From: Dillenia suffruticosa
Lineage: Eukaryota > Streptophyta > Magnoliopsida > Dilleniales > Dilleniaceae
NCBI GenBank assembly: GCA_033439265.1
Contig: JAVTVX010000004.1
Span: 14,273,701 to 14,337,700, forward strand
DNA length: 64,000 nucleotides
Direction: 5' to 3'
The translations under genes were made by a program, and so were the position numbers. This document shows, piece by piece, positions 20,727-28,639 of the stretch (position 1 is its first letter; every line of letters begins with the position of its first letter). A model generated the notes under the pieces. It did no database searches and was not told where the DNA came from. It worked only from the letters and a program-made list of their open reading frames with translations.

Positions 20727-21129
20727 ATAATTTCCTTTGACAAGTTAATTATTGTTTCATTGTTAATCAACCTTAGCATGACCTCGAGAAAACCGATGTG
20801 CATTTCTCCTATATAAGGATTAAATCAAATAACGCTTTCTCTCCACTATCGTTGTTTTAGTGTAGTTGAGTTTGTACCAAGACATTTTCTCCGCTCCTAA
20901 CCTTTTTCTTTTCCCCTCTGTGTAAGGTATTGTATTTCCCTAACTAAGTCAGTCCAATGTGAAAGGAATGCCTATGTAAAAACATATTCTATTTTTTCAT
21001 TAATGGGAATGCATATTATCTTATTTCATAACAAACCATCTATATAAAGACGTGAGAAACAGAGATTTGTGATATTTGTGCCATACTTGATAGTTTTGGC
21101 TTCTATACCATATTAATGCAACAATGGTA
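20727..21129. other. Spacer with a TATA-like box
   Basis: TCCTATATAAGGATT at about 20808 looks like a plant TATA box. It is followed by pyrimidine-rich CTTTCTCTCCACT and by TTTTTCTTTTCCCCTCTGTGTAAGG. No credible coding frame follows within the spacer. This could be a leftover promoter of a lost gene or element, and the evidence is weak. Confidence 0.3.
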
Positions 21130-21341
21130 AATACTCTTGACCAATGTAGTGGTCACTAGCCACTCGCCTGGGTCAGGATCTATGCCAGCGGCCAGGTGAT
21201 TGTCCGGCCATGCTGACACAGTCAATGGAAATTTTGACCTGCGGTAATTTTGACCACCGGCAGACCTCTTACCAGCGGTTTTTGGAGTCTTTATCGGTGG
21301 TTTTTGACCGTCGGTAAAGGTATTTTTATTTTTGTAATGTG
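21130..21341 (-). mobile_element. CACTA-type transposon end (candidate)
   Basis: Read on the minus strand from 21341, CACATTACAAAAATAAAA resembles a worn CACTACAAAAA terminus. Repeated subterminal words follow: ACCGACGGTCAAAAACC, ACCGATAAAG, ACCGCTGGTAAG, GCCGGTGGTCAAAATTACC and GGCCGCTGGC. A second outward CACTACATTGG lies at 21151. These GC-richer repeated words in AT-rich DNA are typical CACTA subterminal repeats. It shares GCCAGCGGC words with the candidate end at 11163. Confidence 0.5.
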
Positions 21342-21645
21342 GGTGATGAACAATGTTGGCTTCTCCATCAGATCCCCTCCCTTTTGCTGTCTTTGTCGAA
21401 TTTAACAAGAGAGCATGCTTGGACATCATTTTGCGTCTACTTTCTTCCTCATAGAGCAAACCAGTTTTCTTTTCTGCATCTGCATCCATCATAATACAAC
21501 TTAACGAGTACTGTAAAAAGGAAATAATTGTAATAAAAAATGTAATAATAAAACTAATAATAATTATAATAACAATTGGGTTTTCCGATTTCATTGTTAG
21601 GAAGACTTGAATGGATTCCTACCTTGCAGTGTGCTAGTCGGATCA
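21342..21645. other. Spacer, no gene recognised
   Basis: A 163-codon minus-strand frame (21103-21594) spans this stretch and the CACTA-type end. It has a hydrophobic N-terminal part (IIIIISFIITFFITII) from AT-rich DNA and no recognisable domain. I regard it as non-coding, but a transmembrane start cannot be fully excluded. Confidence 0.4.
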
Positions 21646-21890
21646 GCATGCAAACAGAGCTTGAGAGCATAAAATTACAAATAAAAGGCAAGCAAATAAT
21701 TCACTCTTCATGATTGTGTTGGAGGAAAGATGGCAGCTAGCTTTCAGGGAATATGGCTACGTGGGGTGTATGGTCTAGAGGTTCATGGTTCCGATGGGAA
21801 TAAAGGCAAGCACTACGAGCCAGTGATTAGATGGCAAAGCAAATGGGTGGGCCCAATAAAAGCCTTCCATATCCAAAAGGCTATCCAGAA

Positions 21891-21926
<36 letters not shown>

Positions 21927-22485
21927 AACGTCTGAGCATGCAAACAGAGCTTGAGAGCATAAAATTACAAATAAAAGTTAAGCAAATAATTCACTCTTCA
22001 TGATTGTGTTGGAGGAAAAATGGCAGCTAGCTTTCGGGGAATATGGCTACGTGGGGTGTATGGGTCCATAGGTTCATGGGTCCGCTGGGAATAAAGGCAA
22101 GCACTACGAGCCAGTGATTAGATGGCAAAGCAAATGGGTGGGCCCAATAAAAGCCTTCCATTTCCAAAAGGCTATCCAGAAATGATTTTTTTTTTTTTTT
22201 AATTTTTTACCAACGTCTGAGCATCCAAACAGAGCTTGAGAGCATAAAATTACAAATCAAAGGCAAGCAAATAATTCACCCTTCATGATTGTGTTGGAGG
22301 AAAAATGGCAGCTAGCTTTCGGGGAATATGGCCACGTGGGGTGTATGGTCTAGAGGTTCATGGGTCCGCTGGGAATAAAGGCAAGCACTACGAGCCAGTG
22401 ATTAGATGGCAAAGCAAATGGGTGGGCCCAATAAAAGCCTTCCATATCCGAAAGGCTATCCACAAATGATTTTTTTTTTTTTTTT
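21646..22485. repeat. Three tandem copies of a ~287-bp unit ending in poly(T)
   Basis: The copies start at 21646, 21936 and 22221 (GCATGCAAACAGAGCTTGAG, or GCATCC in the third), with periods 290 and 285. They are highly similar over GTGTTGGAGGAAA, ATGGCAGCTAGCTTTC, CTACGTGGGGTGTATGG and GGGTGGGCCCAATAAAAGCC, and each ends in a T run of variable length. Copies 1 and 2 continue ACCAACGTCTGA after the T run. Copy 3 continues as the SINE that starts ACCGACATATAA. The first 12 bases after each T run are therefore alike, and the junction may lie inside the SINE head. Confidence 0.9.
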
Positions 22486-22662
22486 ACCGACATATAACTC
22501 AATTGATTCTGAAATTGACACCCCTTAATCATGGTTGGAAGTTCGATCCCCATGAAAATGGAAAAATCAGCGCTGGAGACCTGCCCCCTCAATTGGACCC
22601 TACAAGCGGTTGACCCAGATTAGTCGGGGTGAAATTCTGAATACCGATACCAAAAAAAAAAA
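22486..22662 (+). mobile_element. tRNA-derived SINE
   Basis: It is 177 bp long. Near the 5' end, ATAACTCAATTGATTCTG fits an RNA polymerase III box A. GGAAGTTCGATCCCC about 45 bp later is a good box B. The body ends TTAGTCGGGGTGAAATTCTG, then ACCGATACC and an A run (22652-22662), which is a plant SINE tail. The flanks carry a direct duplication AAATGATTTTTTTTT at 22464-22478 and 22664-22678, as made by target-primed insertion. The element resembles tRNA-derived plant SINEs. I cannot assign a named family. The minus-strand 80-codon frame over it is spurious. Confidence 0.82.
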
Positions 22663-23018
22663 GAAATGATTTTTTTTTCTTCTCTTTCTTTTCACACCGT
22701 CAGTAGTACCATAAGGTTTCTCATCCATTATAAAAGTATTTAATTTAAATTATAACAATTATTTTTAAGTTGTTCTCGTAGCCGGACGAAAGTGTCAAAT
22801 TGATTTCTAGAACTTAAAAACGCTTAAACATATTTTTATTACTTATTAAAAAAAGAATTGAGACATGGCACTAAATTATTAACTTTCTTTGTGATAGGCA
22901 AAGGCAGTTAAATTCACTAAAATGTGCAAGAACCCTCGTATTTCCACTAATCCTTGCATTTTTCCCCCTGGATTTAGCTCCATTGACACGTTCTTAATGA
23001 GGAAAAATAAAGGCATAA
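22663..23018. other. Spacer, no gene recognised
   Basis: AT-rich DNA after the SINE target duplication. Nothing recognisable. Confidence 0.5.
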
Positions 23019-23355
23019 ACACTATAAAAAATTATATGTTTTCTAAAGGACTTTTCTCGACATTTAACCTTTACAACATTAATAATGTTTTTTCCCTGAC
23101 ATTACACTAACATTTAAATTGCAATGTGTAGAGACAACAACATTGGAAACAGTCTTTGGCCACAAATTTGAGTTTTTTGTCGACGTTTTAGCACTAAACA
23201 TCAATACAACCTTTACATTTTTCTAACGTTTATCAATAAACGTTGGTAAGATGGCAGACAGATTTTAGAGAGTGGGGGGCACAGAAGGGATATGCCGATG
23301 TTTAACTTAAAAATATCGTTATATGTGGTCTTTTTCTGACATTTTCATAAGAGAT
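23019..23355. mobile_element. Possible CACTA-derived short element
   Basis: CACTATAAAAAATTATATG at about 23019 resembles a CACTA terminus. It is followed by repeated CGACATTTAAC, TGACATTACAC, CGACGTTTTAG, AACGTTTATC, CCGATGTTTAAC and TGACATTTTC words in both orientations, as in CACTA subterminal regions. It includes the perfect palindrome AACGTTTATCAATAAACGTT near 23225-23244. No matching right terminus was pinned down. Confidence 0.35.
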
Positions 23356-23424
23356 GTTTGGTTATTCAGGACTCAAAGCCCATGGACCCCTATCTCCTCT
23401 ATTCTCCCGTCTCTTTTTTCATTA

Positions 23425-23763
23425 TGATACAGAAGGTAGAAGACTCACTAAATTTGAATCAGGAACTGTTAATTGGAAAGAAAATAATTCAAAAACTCAG
23501 GAAGAGACAGTACTTGATTAAAGGAAGACACAATTACAGGTTTTTTTCTTCTCTCCCTTTTTTCTTCTGCAGTTTAATTCTTCTATAGGCTATGTTGAGC
23601 TATAGGCTATGTTGAGCTACCTAACTTCCTTAACTGCTCTAACTATTTTTCTAACTAATTTTGATAAATATCTTGATACACTTATAACTAATTCAGTTTA
23701 CTGATTCTTGAATACTTGCTTGGCTTATTTATTATACTAGTATATTAAAATTCTGTGATAACA
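23425..23763 (-). repeat. 3' LTR of Reina-type element
   Basis: Plus-strand TGATACAGAAGG at 23425 to TCTGTGATAACA at 23763, 339 bp. It is similar to 28295-28639, including the internal TATAGGCTATGTTGAGC duplication. On the minus strand it starts TGTTATCACAG. Confidence 0.9.
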
Positions 23764-23776
23764 ATGCCCTTCCTTC
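23764..23776 (-). promoter_or_regulatory. Polypurine tract of Reina-type element
   Basis: The minus strand reads GAAGGAAGGGCAT directly before the 3' LTR. This is the primer site for plus-strand DNA synthesis. Confidence 0.75.
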
Positions 23777-23818
23777 AAAGAGTACTTGTCCTCAAGAACT
23801 GAAATCAAAGTTAGGAAA

Positions 23819-24124
23819 TTACTGCTGTAAATCATGATAAAATTTCCAAGAAGAGTCCTCCGGAAAACTATTGCTCCATTTACCTAAGTTGCCACTACTC
23901 AACCTCTCTTTACCAGCCTTCTGTCCAAAATAGCCACTGGTTCCATCATCAAGTGACCCTGGTCTGTTAGTCTGCTAGGTAAACAAGTATGAATAGGCCT
24001 CATACCAACATGCTTCTTTAACATTGACACATGAAAGATGGAGTGATTTCTTGCTGTAGCTGGTATTGGAGCTTGTATGCAACCTCTCCCACTTTTTCTA
24101 TCACCAGAAAAGGGCCAAAATACC
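23819..24124 (-). pseudogene. Reina polyprotein C-terminus with chromodomain-like tail
   Basis: The frame ends KWSNSFPEDSSWKFYHDLQQ and a stop at 23819-23821. A K/W-W-x-x-x-x-x-E-x-x-S-W-x-x-x pattern is what chromovirus integrase tails show at the end of the chromodomain, which is thought to guide integration to particular chromatin. The segment between this tail and the integrase (to 24124) has frame breaks. The motif is short, so the chromodomain call rests partly on its position. Confidence 0.65.
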
Positions 24125-25081
24125 TTACAGATAGTTTTTGGCGGTGATGAGTTTCAGTGAGTCATGCCTATAGGGATGTAACTTGACATACACTAAGTCT
24201 CCAATCTCAAAATACCTCTCAAATCTGTGCTTGTCAGCCAATCTTTTCATCGTGTTTTGTGCTCTTTGGAGGTTGTGTTTAAGTAAATGCAAGGTGTTCT
24301 CCCTGGTTTTGTGCACCCTATCCATCATTGAGTCTCCTGCCATGTAAGGGATATGATGAGGAGGAGGTTGTCCATATACTACTTCAAAAGGAGTAACCTG
24401 AGTGGCTGAATGGAAATTGGTGTTATACCAATACTCAGCTAGTGGAAGCCAAAAACTCCATTCTTTAGGGTGATCACTTGTCATACATCAAAGATAGTTT
24501 TCTAGACAACGATTTACTACCTCTGTCTGCCCATCAAACTGAGGATGGTAGGAAGAAGATAAGTGTAACTACACCTTCAGAAGTCTGAATAGCTCCTGCC
24601 AAAACCTGCTCACGAAAATAGCATCCTTGTCACTCACTATTGATTGAGGTAGACCATGTAATCTGTAAATCTGGTCCATAAAGACTCATGCCATAGATAA
24701 GGCTGTATAAGGGTGAGCTATCCCTATGAAATGAGCATATTTGCTCAATCTGTCTATCACCACCAAGATAACATCCTTGCCATTGGACTTAGGTAGTCCT
24801 TCAATGAAGTCTAATGAAATATCAATCCATACTATTTGAGGAATTGGTAATGGTTGAAGCAGACCTGGATAAGCAGCATTGTCAATCTTGTGTCGTTGAC
24901 AAATCTCACAAGCTGAAATGAATTGTTGCACATCTTTAAGCATGTGTTTCCAATAAACCACACTTTTGAGTCTTTTATAAGTCACTTGTACTTCTGAATG
25001 GCCCCCTACTGCAGTAGAATGCCATAAGCTTATGAGTTTGGTTTTAAAAGTTTCATCATTCCCAATCACCAATTTGCCCAT
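24125..25081 (-). pseudogene. Reina-type integrase
   Basis: 24686-25081 carries the zinc-binding part and start of the core: LWHSTAVGGHSEVQVTYKRL, YWKHMLKDVQQF, CEICQRHK (His-His-Cys-Cys), then WIDISLDFIEGLP with the first catalytic Asp and VVIDRLSKYAHF with the second. The frame breaks near 24686. 24125-24484 resumes with WLPLAEYWYNTNFHSATQVT, PFEVVYGQPPP and the C-terminal FEIGDLVYVKLHPYR block. The region with the catalytic Glu (24485-24685) is interrupted by stops. It would insert the DNA copy into the genome. Confidence 0.88.
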
Positions 25082-25243
25082 CCTTCTTAATTGCTCAATT
25101 TCCCATGTATACTAAGAAGAGTTGTGATCAGCAATAATGGATAGCTTCTGAATAAGTTCTGATAGCAAAGGATCATTTTGCCAACTCTATTGAATGTCAA
25201 TTAATAGTGGAGTTTTCACTATAGAAATAGCGAATGCATTCTC

Positions 25244-25860
25244 TTATGTCATTAGTCTCCTAGACAAAGCATCTGCAACTACATTATCTACCCCCTTCTT
25301 GTAGACCGCTTCATAATTATATCCCATCAACTTTGCCATCCATTTCTGCTGCATAGGAGTAGATACCTTCTGTTCCATAAGATATTTTAAGCTTTGGTGA
25401 TTAGTCTTGATCACAAAATGTCTCCCAAGCAAATATGGCCTCCATTTTTGCATTGTAGTCACAATAGCCAGCAACTTCTTTTCATAGACGGAAAAGGTCA
25501 AATCTTCAGAGACAGGGCTTTGCTGAAATAAGCCAATGGTCTCCCTTTTTGTAGAAGCACAGCTCCAATACCAATCCTTGAGGCATCAGTCTCTACTATA
25601 AAATCTTGTGAAAAATCTGGGAAGGTTAGCACAGGAGAAGAGTTCATGACTTTTTTCAATTGTTGAAAAAATTGAGTGGCTTCCTCAGTCCACTTAAAAT
25701 TATTCTTCTTGAGCAATTCAGTTAGAGGTTTCACAAACTTCCCATAATTCTTGATGAACCTTCTATAATAACTAGTGAGTCCCTAGAAACCCCTTAACTC
25801 CTTCAAATTTTTTGGGACAGGCCAAGACTATATGGCTGCAATCTTCTGAGGGTCAGCATG
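25244..25860 (-). pseudogene. Reina-type RNase H
   Basis: 25498-25734 reads LKKNNFKWTEEATQFFQQLK, then VETDASRIGIGAVLLQKG and RPLAYFSKAL. 25244-25501 continues with YEKKLLAIVTTMQKWRPYLL, then HFVIKTNHQSLKYLMEQ and VADALSRR. The first Asp (ETDAS) and the Glu (YEKKLLA) are present. The KTDHQSL motif reads KTNHQSL, so the next Asp is Asn. A frame change separates the two parts at 25498-25501. Confidence 0.86.
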
Positions 25861-25989
25861 TACACCTTCCTTATTGATCACATGTCCCAAATACTCAATT
25901 TGTAGTTACCCAAAAGAACATTTGCTTTTCTTTATCTTCAAACTATGTTGCCTAAACAACTCTAATACAATCTTTAAGTGATGCAAATG

Positions 25990-26646
25990 TTGCTCCTAAG
26001 AGGAGCTAAAAACCAGAATGTCATAAAAAATTACCAAGACAAATTTTCTCAAATAAGGCCTAAACACTTCATTCATTAAGCTTTGAAATGTGGATGGAGT
26101 ATTTGTCAACCCAAAAGGCATGACAACGAACTCATAATGTCCATCATGAGTTTGGAAGGTAGTCTTTGGGATGTCTTCAGTATACATCCTGATCTGGTGG
26201 TAACCAGACCTAAGATCCAATTTGGAGAAATATTGTGCCCCACATAGATCATCCAGAAGTTCTTCTATTAAAGGAATAGGAAATTTGTCTTTGATTGTTG
26301 CCTTGTTCAACTTTCTATAGTCTACACACATTCTCTAAGAACCATTTTTTTTAACCAAAACTATGGGAGATGAATAAGGGCTAGTGCTGTCCCTAATGAT
26401 CACACTTTGCAGCATTTTAAAGATTAGTTTTTCTATTTCTCCTTTCTAGAAAGCAGGGTATCTATAGGGCCTGATATTAATAGGTTGTGAACCCTCCTTC
26501 AAGAAAATCTTATGATCATGTAGTCTACTTGGAGGCAATTCCATAGGTTCTTGAAACAAGTCATCATACTCCATTAGCAATGCATTCAAAGTTGCAATAA
26601 AATCAGTTTGAGGGAGTATCTGCTTCAATTCTGAAATATTATCCAT
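25990..26646 (-). pseudogene. Reina-type reverse transcriptase
   Basis: 26446-26646 is the RT lead-in (LMEYDDLFQEP, ELPPSRLHDHKIFLKEG). 25996-26331 has [55 protein letters not shown] and [14 protein letters not shown]. The Trp before MCVDYRK is an amber codon at 26335-26337. The catalytic box reads IFYDIL where the family has two adjacent Asp residues, so the first Asp has become Tyr. The motif-A Asp (KLDLRSGY) remains. Confidence 0.9.
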
Positions 26647-26774
26647 TCTAACTAGCTACCTTCATTATTTTCCTCTGCTGCATGAATGAAGCGTAGCTGA
26701 GCCGTTGCTATAGTTTTTGGCTTCTGCAACATCTTCTGCATTTTCCCTTGCTTGATTAGCTGAATGGCTTGTTT

Positions 26775-27160
26775 TTAAGAACCCCTGAGTACTACCCTTC
26801 TTCCATTTTGCAAAAATTCCATCCTCAGCTCTTGAAAATTCCATGTAATATCACCAAGAACAAACAACCATTGAATTCCCAACACCATCTCACATCCTCC
26901 CACAGGTAGGACCATAAAGTCAGCTATGAATTTCTCTCCTTGCATCTTCCAACAGAACTTGGGATAGAGTTTAGAAGTGGTCAATTTGTTCCCATCAGCA
27001 ACTTCCACTATCAAAGTTTTCACTCTCTGCACCCTCAAACCCAGTTTTTTTTACCACTGTATGGTGTACAAAATTATGAGAGCTACCACAATCTATAAAA
27101 ATATTCAGTGTTGTTTTTCCAAAATGCCCAGTCACCCTCATAGTTCTACATTGAGGGGTG
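26775..27160 (-). pseudogene. Reina-type aspartic protease
   Basis: The minus strand around 27060-27120 encodes LNIFIDCGSSHNFVH, the retropepsin site. The catalytic Asp is kept but the Ser of D-S-G is Cys. 26775-27038 continues with VKTLIVEVADGNKL, then FMVLPVGGCEMVLGIQWL and LGDITWNFQELRMEF, the usual C-terminal block of plant Gypsy proteases. A stop or shift separates the two parts. Confidence 0.86.
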
Positions 27161-27161
27161 G

Positions 27162-28265
27162 CTATGATAGACATGGCAATGACTGAAATATGAGCAAAAT
27201 TGCCTTGAACCTCTTCTTCTTCTGCTTCTTCTTTTGTTTCATCACTTCTTCACTGCCATCATCCTCTCCACATACATCTAGCATGTACAAGTGCTTGTGC
27301 TTACACTTGCGCCCAAAATTATATGGTTCATCACACCAAAAACACAGGCCTTTCATTCTCTTCTCTTTTATTTCTGTAGAAGTTAATTTTTTGAATGGCT
27401 TCTTTCCCTTGGAATCAGAAACTGGTAGAGTGGGAAGGTTAGGTAAAGGTAAAAGTGGTTTAAAGGGCCTTTTGATTGTGTTGATAGGAAGGGCAAAATT
27501 TTGTGAGATTATAGAATTGGTGGAATGGAGAAGAGGGGTTGGTTTAAAAGAGAGTTTTGGTTTTTGCAGTAGGCTTTCTTGTTTGGCTTCCTCTAATTTG
27601 GCTAAAACTAATGTATGTTGTAGGTTTTTAGGCATGAACATTCTTACCCCCAACTGCACTTCTTTTTTTAGACCACTTTTGAAACAACCTACAGCATATT
27701 CTTCAAGTAACTCAACCCTGTTCAGCAGCTCGTCAAATTGGTCTTGACACTCAGTCACAGATCCCTTTTGCCTGAGACTCTTCAGTTCACCCATGGGATC
27801 ATCATACAAGAACTCACCAAACCTTGTTGACATCTTCTTGACATATTCTTCCCAACTAGGCATCTCCCCAGTCAATCTTGATTGCATAAAGATCTGATGC
27901 CATTGCAAGGCCTTTCCTTCCAAATACATTGCAGCAATCTTAACTTTTGTGTTGTTTGGGGTCTCATCAATCTCAAAGAATTGATCACATTTATATAGCC
28001 AACCTCTAAAGTCATCACCATGAAACTTGGGAAACTCTAACCGAGAAAATCTTGTAGCCACCGCATGGTTACCTCGTCTTGCAAATGAATCAGAACCAAC
28101 AGGTGAAGAACTTGTAACATTTTGGTTCTTCTGTGTACTCAGCTCCAGAACCAATGATCTTAGGGAAGACATTTCTTTCTCAAATTGTTCTTTTTGTTCT
28201 CTCAATATCATCTTCATACTTTCCTCCATTTTCTTTATATCTTGTGATCTAGTACCTTCAACCAT
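27162..28265 (-). CDS. Reina-type gag, 367 codons, open
   Basis: An uninterrupted frame starts MVEGTRSQDIKKMEESMK, about 17 bp downstream of the primer site. It has a coiled-coil N-terminus (about residues 10-45), a retrotransposon gag domain with FSRLEFPKFHGDDFRGWLYK and EGKALQWHQIFMQSRL (about 75-140), and a DPMGELKSLRQKGSV block. Near residue 310 a zinc knuckle reads CFWCDEPYNFGRKC, where the usual His before Lys-Cys is Arg. It would form the particle and bind RNA. It is the only full-length retroelement protein in the window. The loss of the zinc-binding His and a dead pol make a functional role unlikely. Confidence 0.9.
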   Translation of the reverse strand: MVEGTRSQDIKKMEESMKMILREQKEQFEKEMSSLRSLVLELSTQKNQNVTSSSPVGSDSFARRGNHAVATRFSRLEFPKFHGDDFRGWLYKCDQFFEIDETPNNTKVKIAAMYLEGKALQWHQIFMQSRLTGEMPSWEEYVKKMSTRFGEFLYDDPMGELKSLRQKGSVTECQDQFDELLNRVELLEEYAVGCFKSGLKKEVQLGVRMFMPKNLQHTLVLAKLEEAKQESLLQKPKLSFKPTPLLHSTNSIISQNFALPINTIKRPFKPLLPLPNLPTLPVSDSKGKKPFKKLTSTEIKEKRMKGLCFWCDEPYNFGRKCKHKHLYMLDVCGEDDGSEEVMKQKKKQKKKRFKAILLIFQSLPCLS

Positions 28266-28281
28266 GATGAAATAGAACCAA

Positions 28282-28293
28282 GCTCTGATACCA
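28282..28293 (-). promoter_or_regulatory. Primer-binding site of Reina-type element
   Basis: TGGTATCAGAGC on the minus strand is an exact match to the plant initiator-Met-tRNA primer site. It lies one base inside the 5' LTR. Confidence 0.93.
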
Positions 28294-28294
28294 C

Positions 28295-28639
28295 TGATGT
28301 AGAAGGTAGATGACTCACTAAACCTGGCTCAGGAACTGTTAATTGGAAAGAAAACAATTCGAAAACTCAGGAAGAGACAATACTTGATTGGATCAAAACG
28401 AAGATATAATTATAGGTTTTTTTCTTCTCTTCCTTTTTTCTTCTCTAGTATAATTCTTTTATAGGCTATGCTGAGCTATAGGCTATGTTGATCTACCTAA
28501 CTTGCTTAACTGCTCTAACTAATTTTCTAACTAATTTTGACAAATATCTAGATGGAGTTGTAATTGATTCAGTTTACTGATTCTTGAATACTTGTTTGGC
28601 TTCTTTATTATACTAGTACATTAGAATTCTGTGATAACA
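28295..28639 (-). repeat. 5' LTR of Reina-type element
   Basis: It is 345 bp long, with plus-strand TGATGTAGAAGG to TCTGTGATAACA. It pairs with 23425-23763. Confidence 0.9.

Larger units (their letters stand above)
23425..28639 (-). mobile_element. Ty3/Gypsy chromovirus of Reina type, near-complete but inactive
   Basis: A 5.2-kb element on the minus strand with short similar LTRs (345 and 339 bp), an exact tRNA-iMet primer site and an intact 367-codon gag. Protease, RT, RNase H and integrase follow in Gypsy order, then a chromodomain-like C-terminus and a polypurine tract. Small size, short LTRs and the chromodomain suggest the Reina clade. The LTRs differ at a modest number of positions, and pol has several stops and catalytic changes. 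The 5-bp flanks (CATTA on the left, CTATA on the right) do not match clearly. Confidence 0.92.

Noticed and set aside
21103-21594. 163-codon minus frame with a hydrophobic start
   Set aside because: It spans a CACTA-type end and AT-rich spacer. No domain is recognised, and the hydrophobic run comes from ATT-rich DNA.
22541-22560. tRNA gene suggested by GTTCGATCCCC
   Set aside because: The box B belongs to a SINE with an A tail and target duplication. No cloverleaf or acceptor stem can be formed.
27190-27747. 185-codon plus-strand frame
   Set aside because: It is antisense to the intact Reina-type gag and has no family signature.
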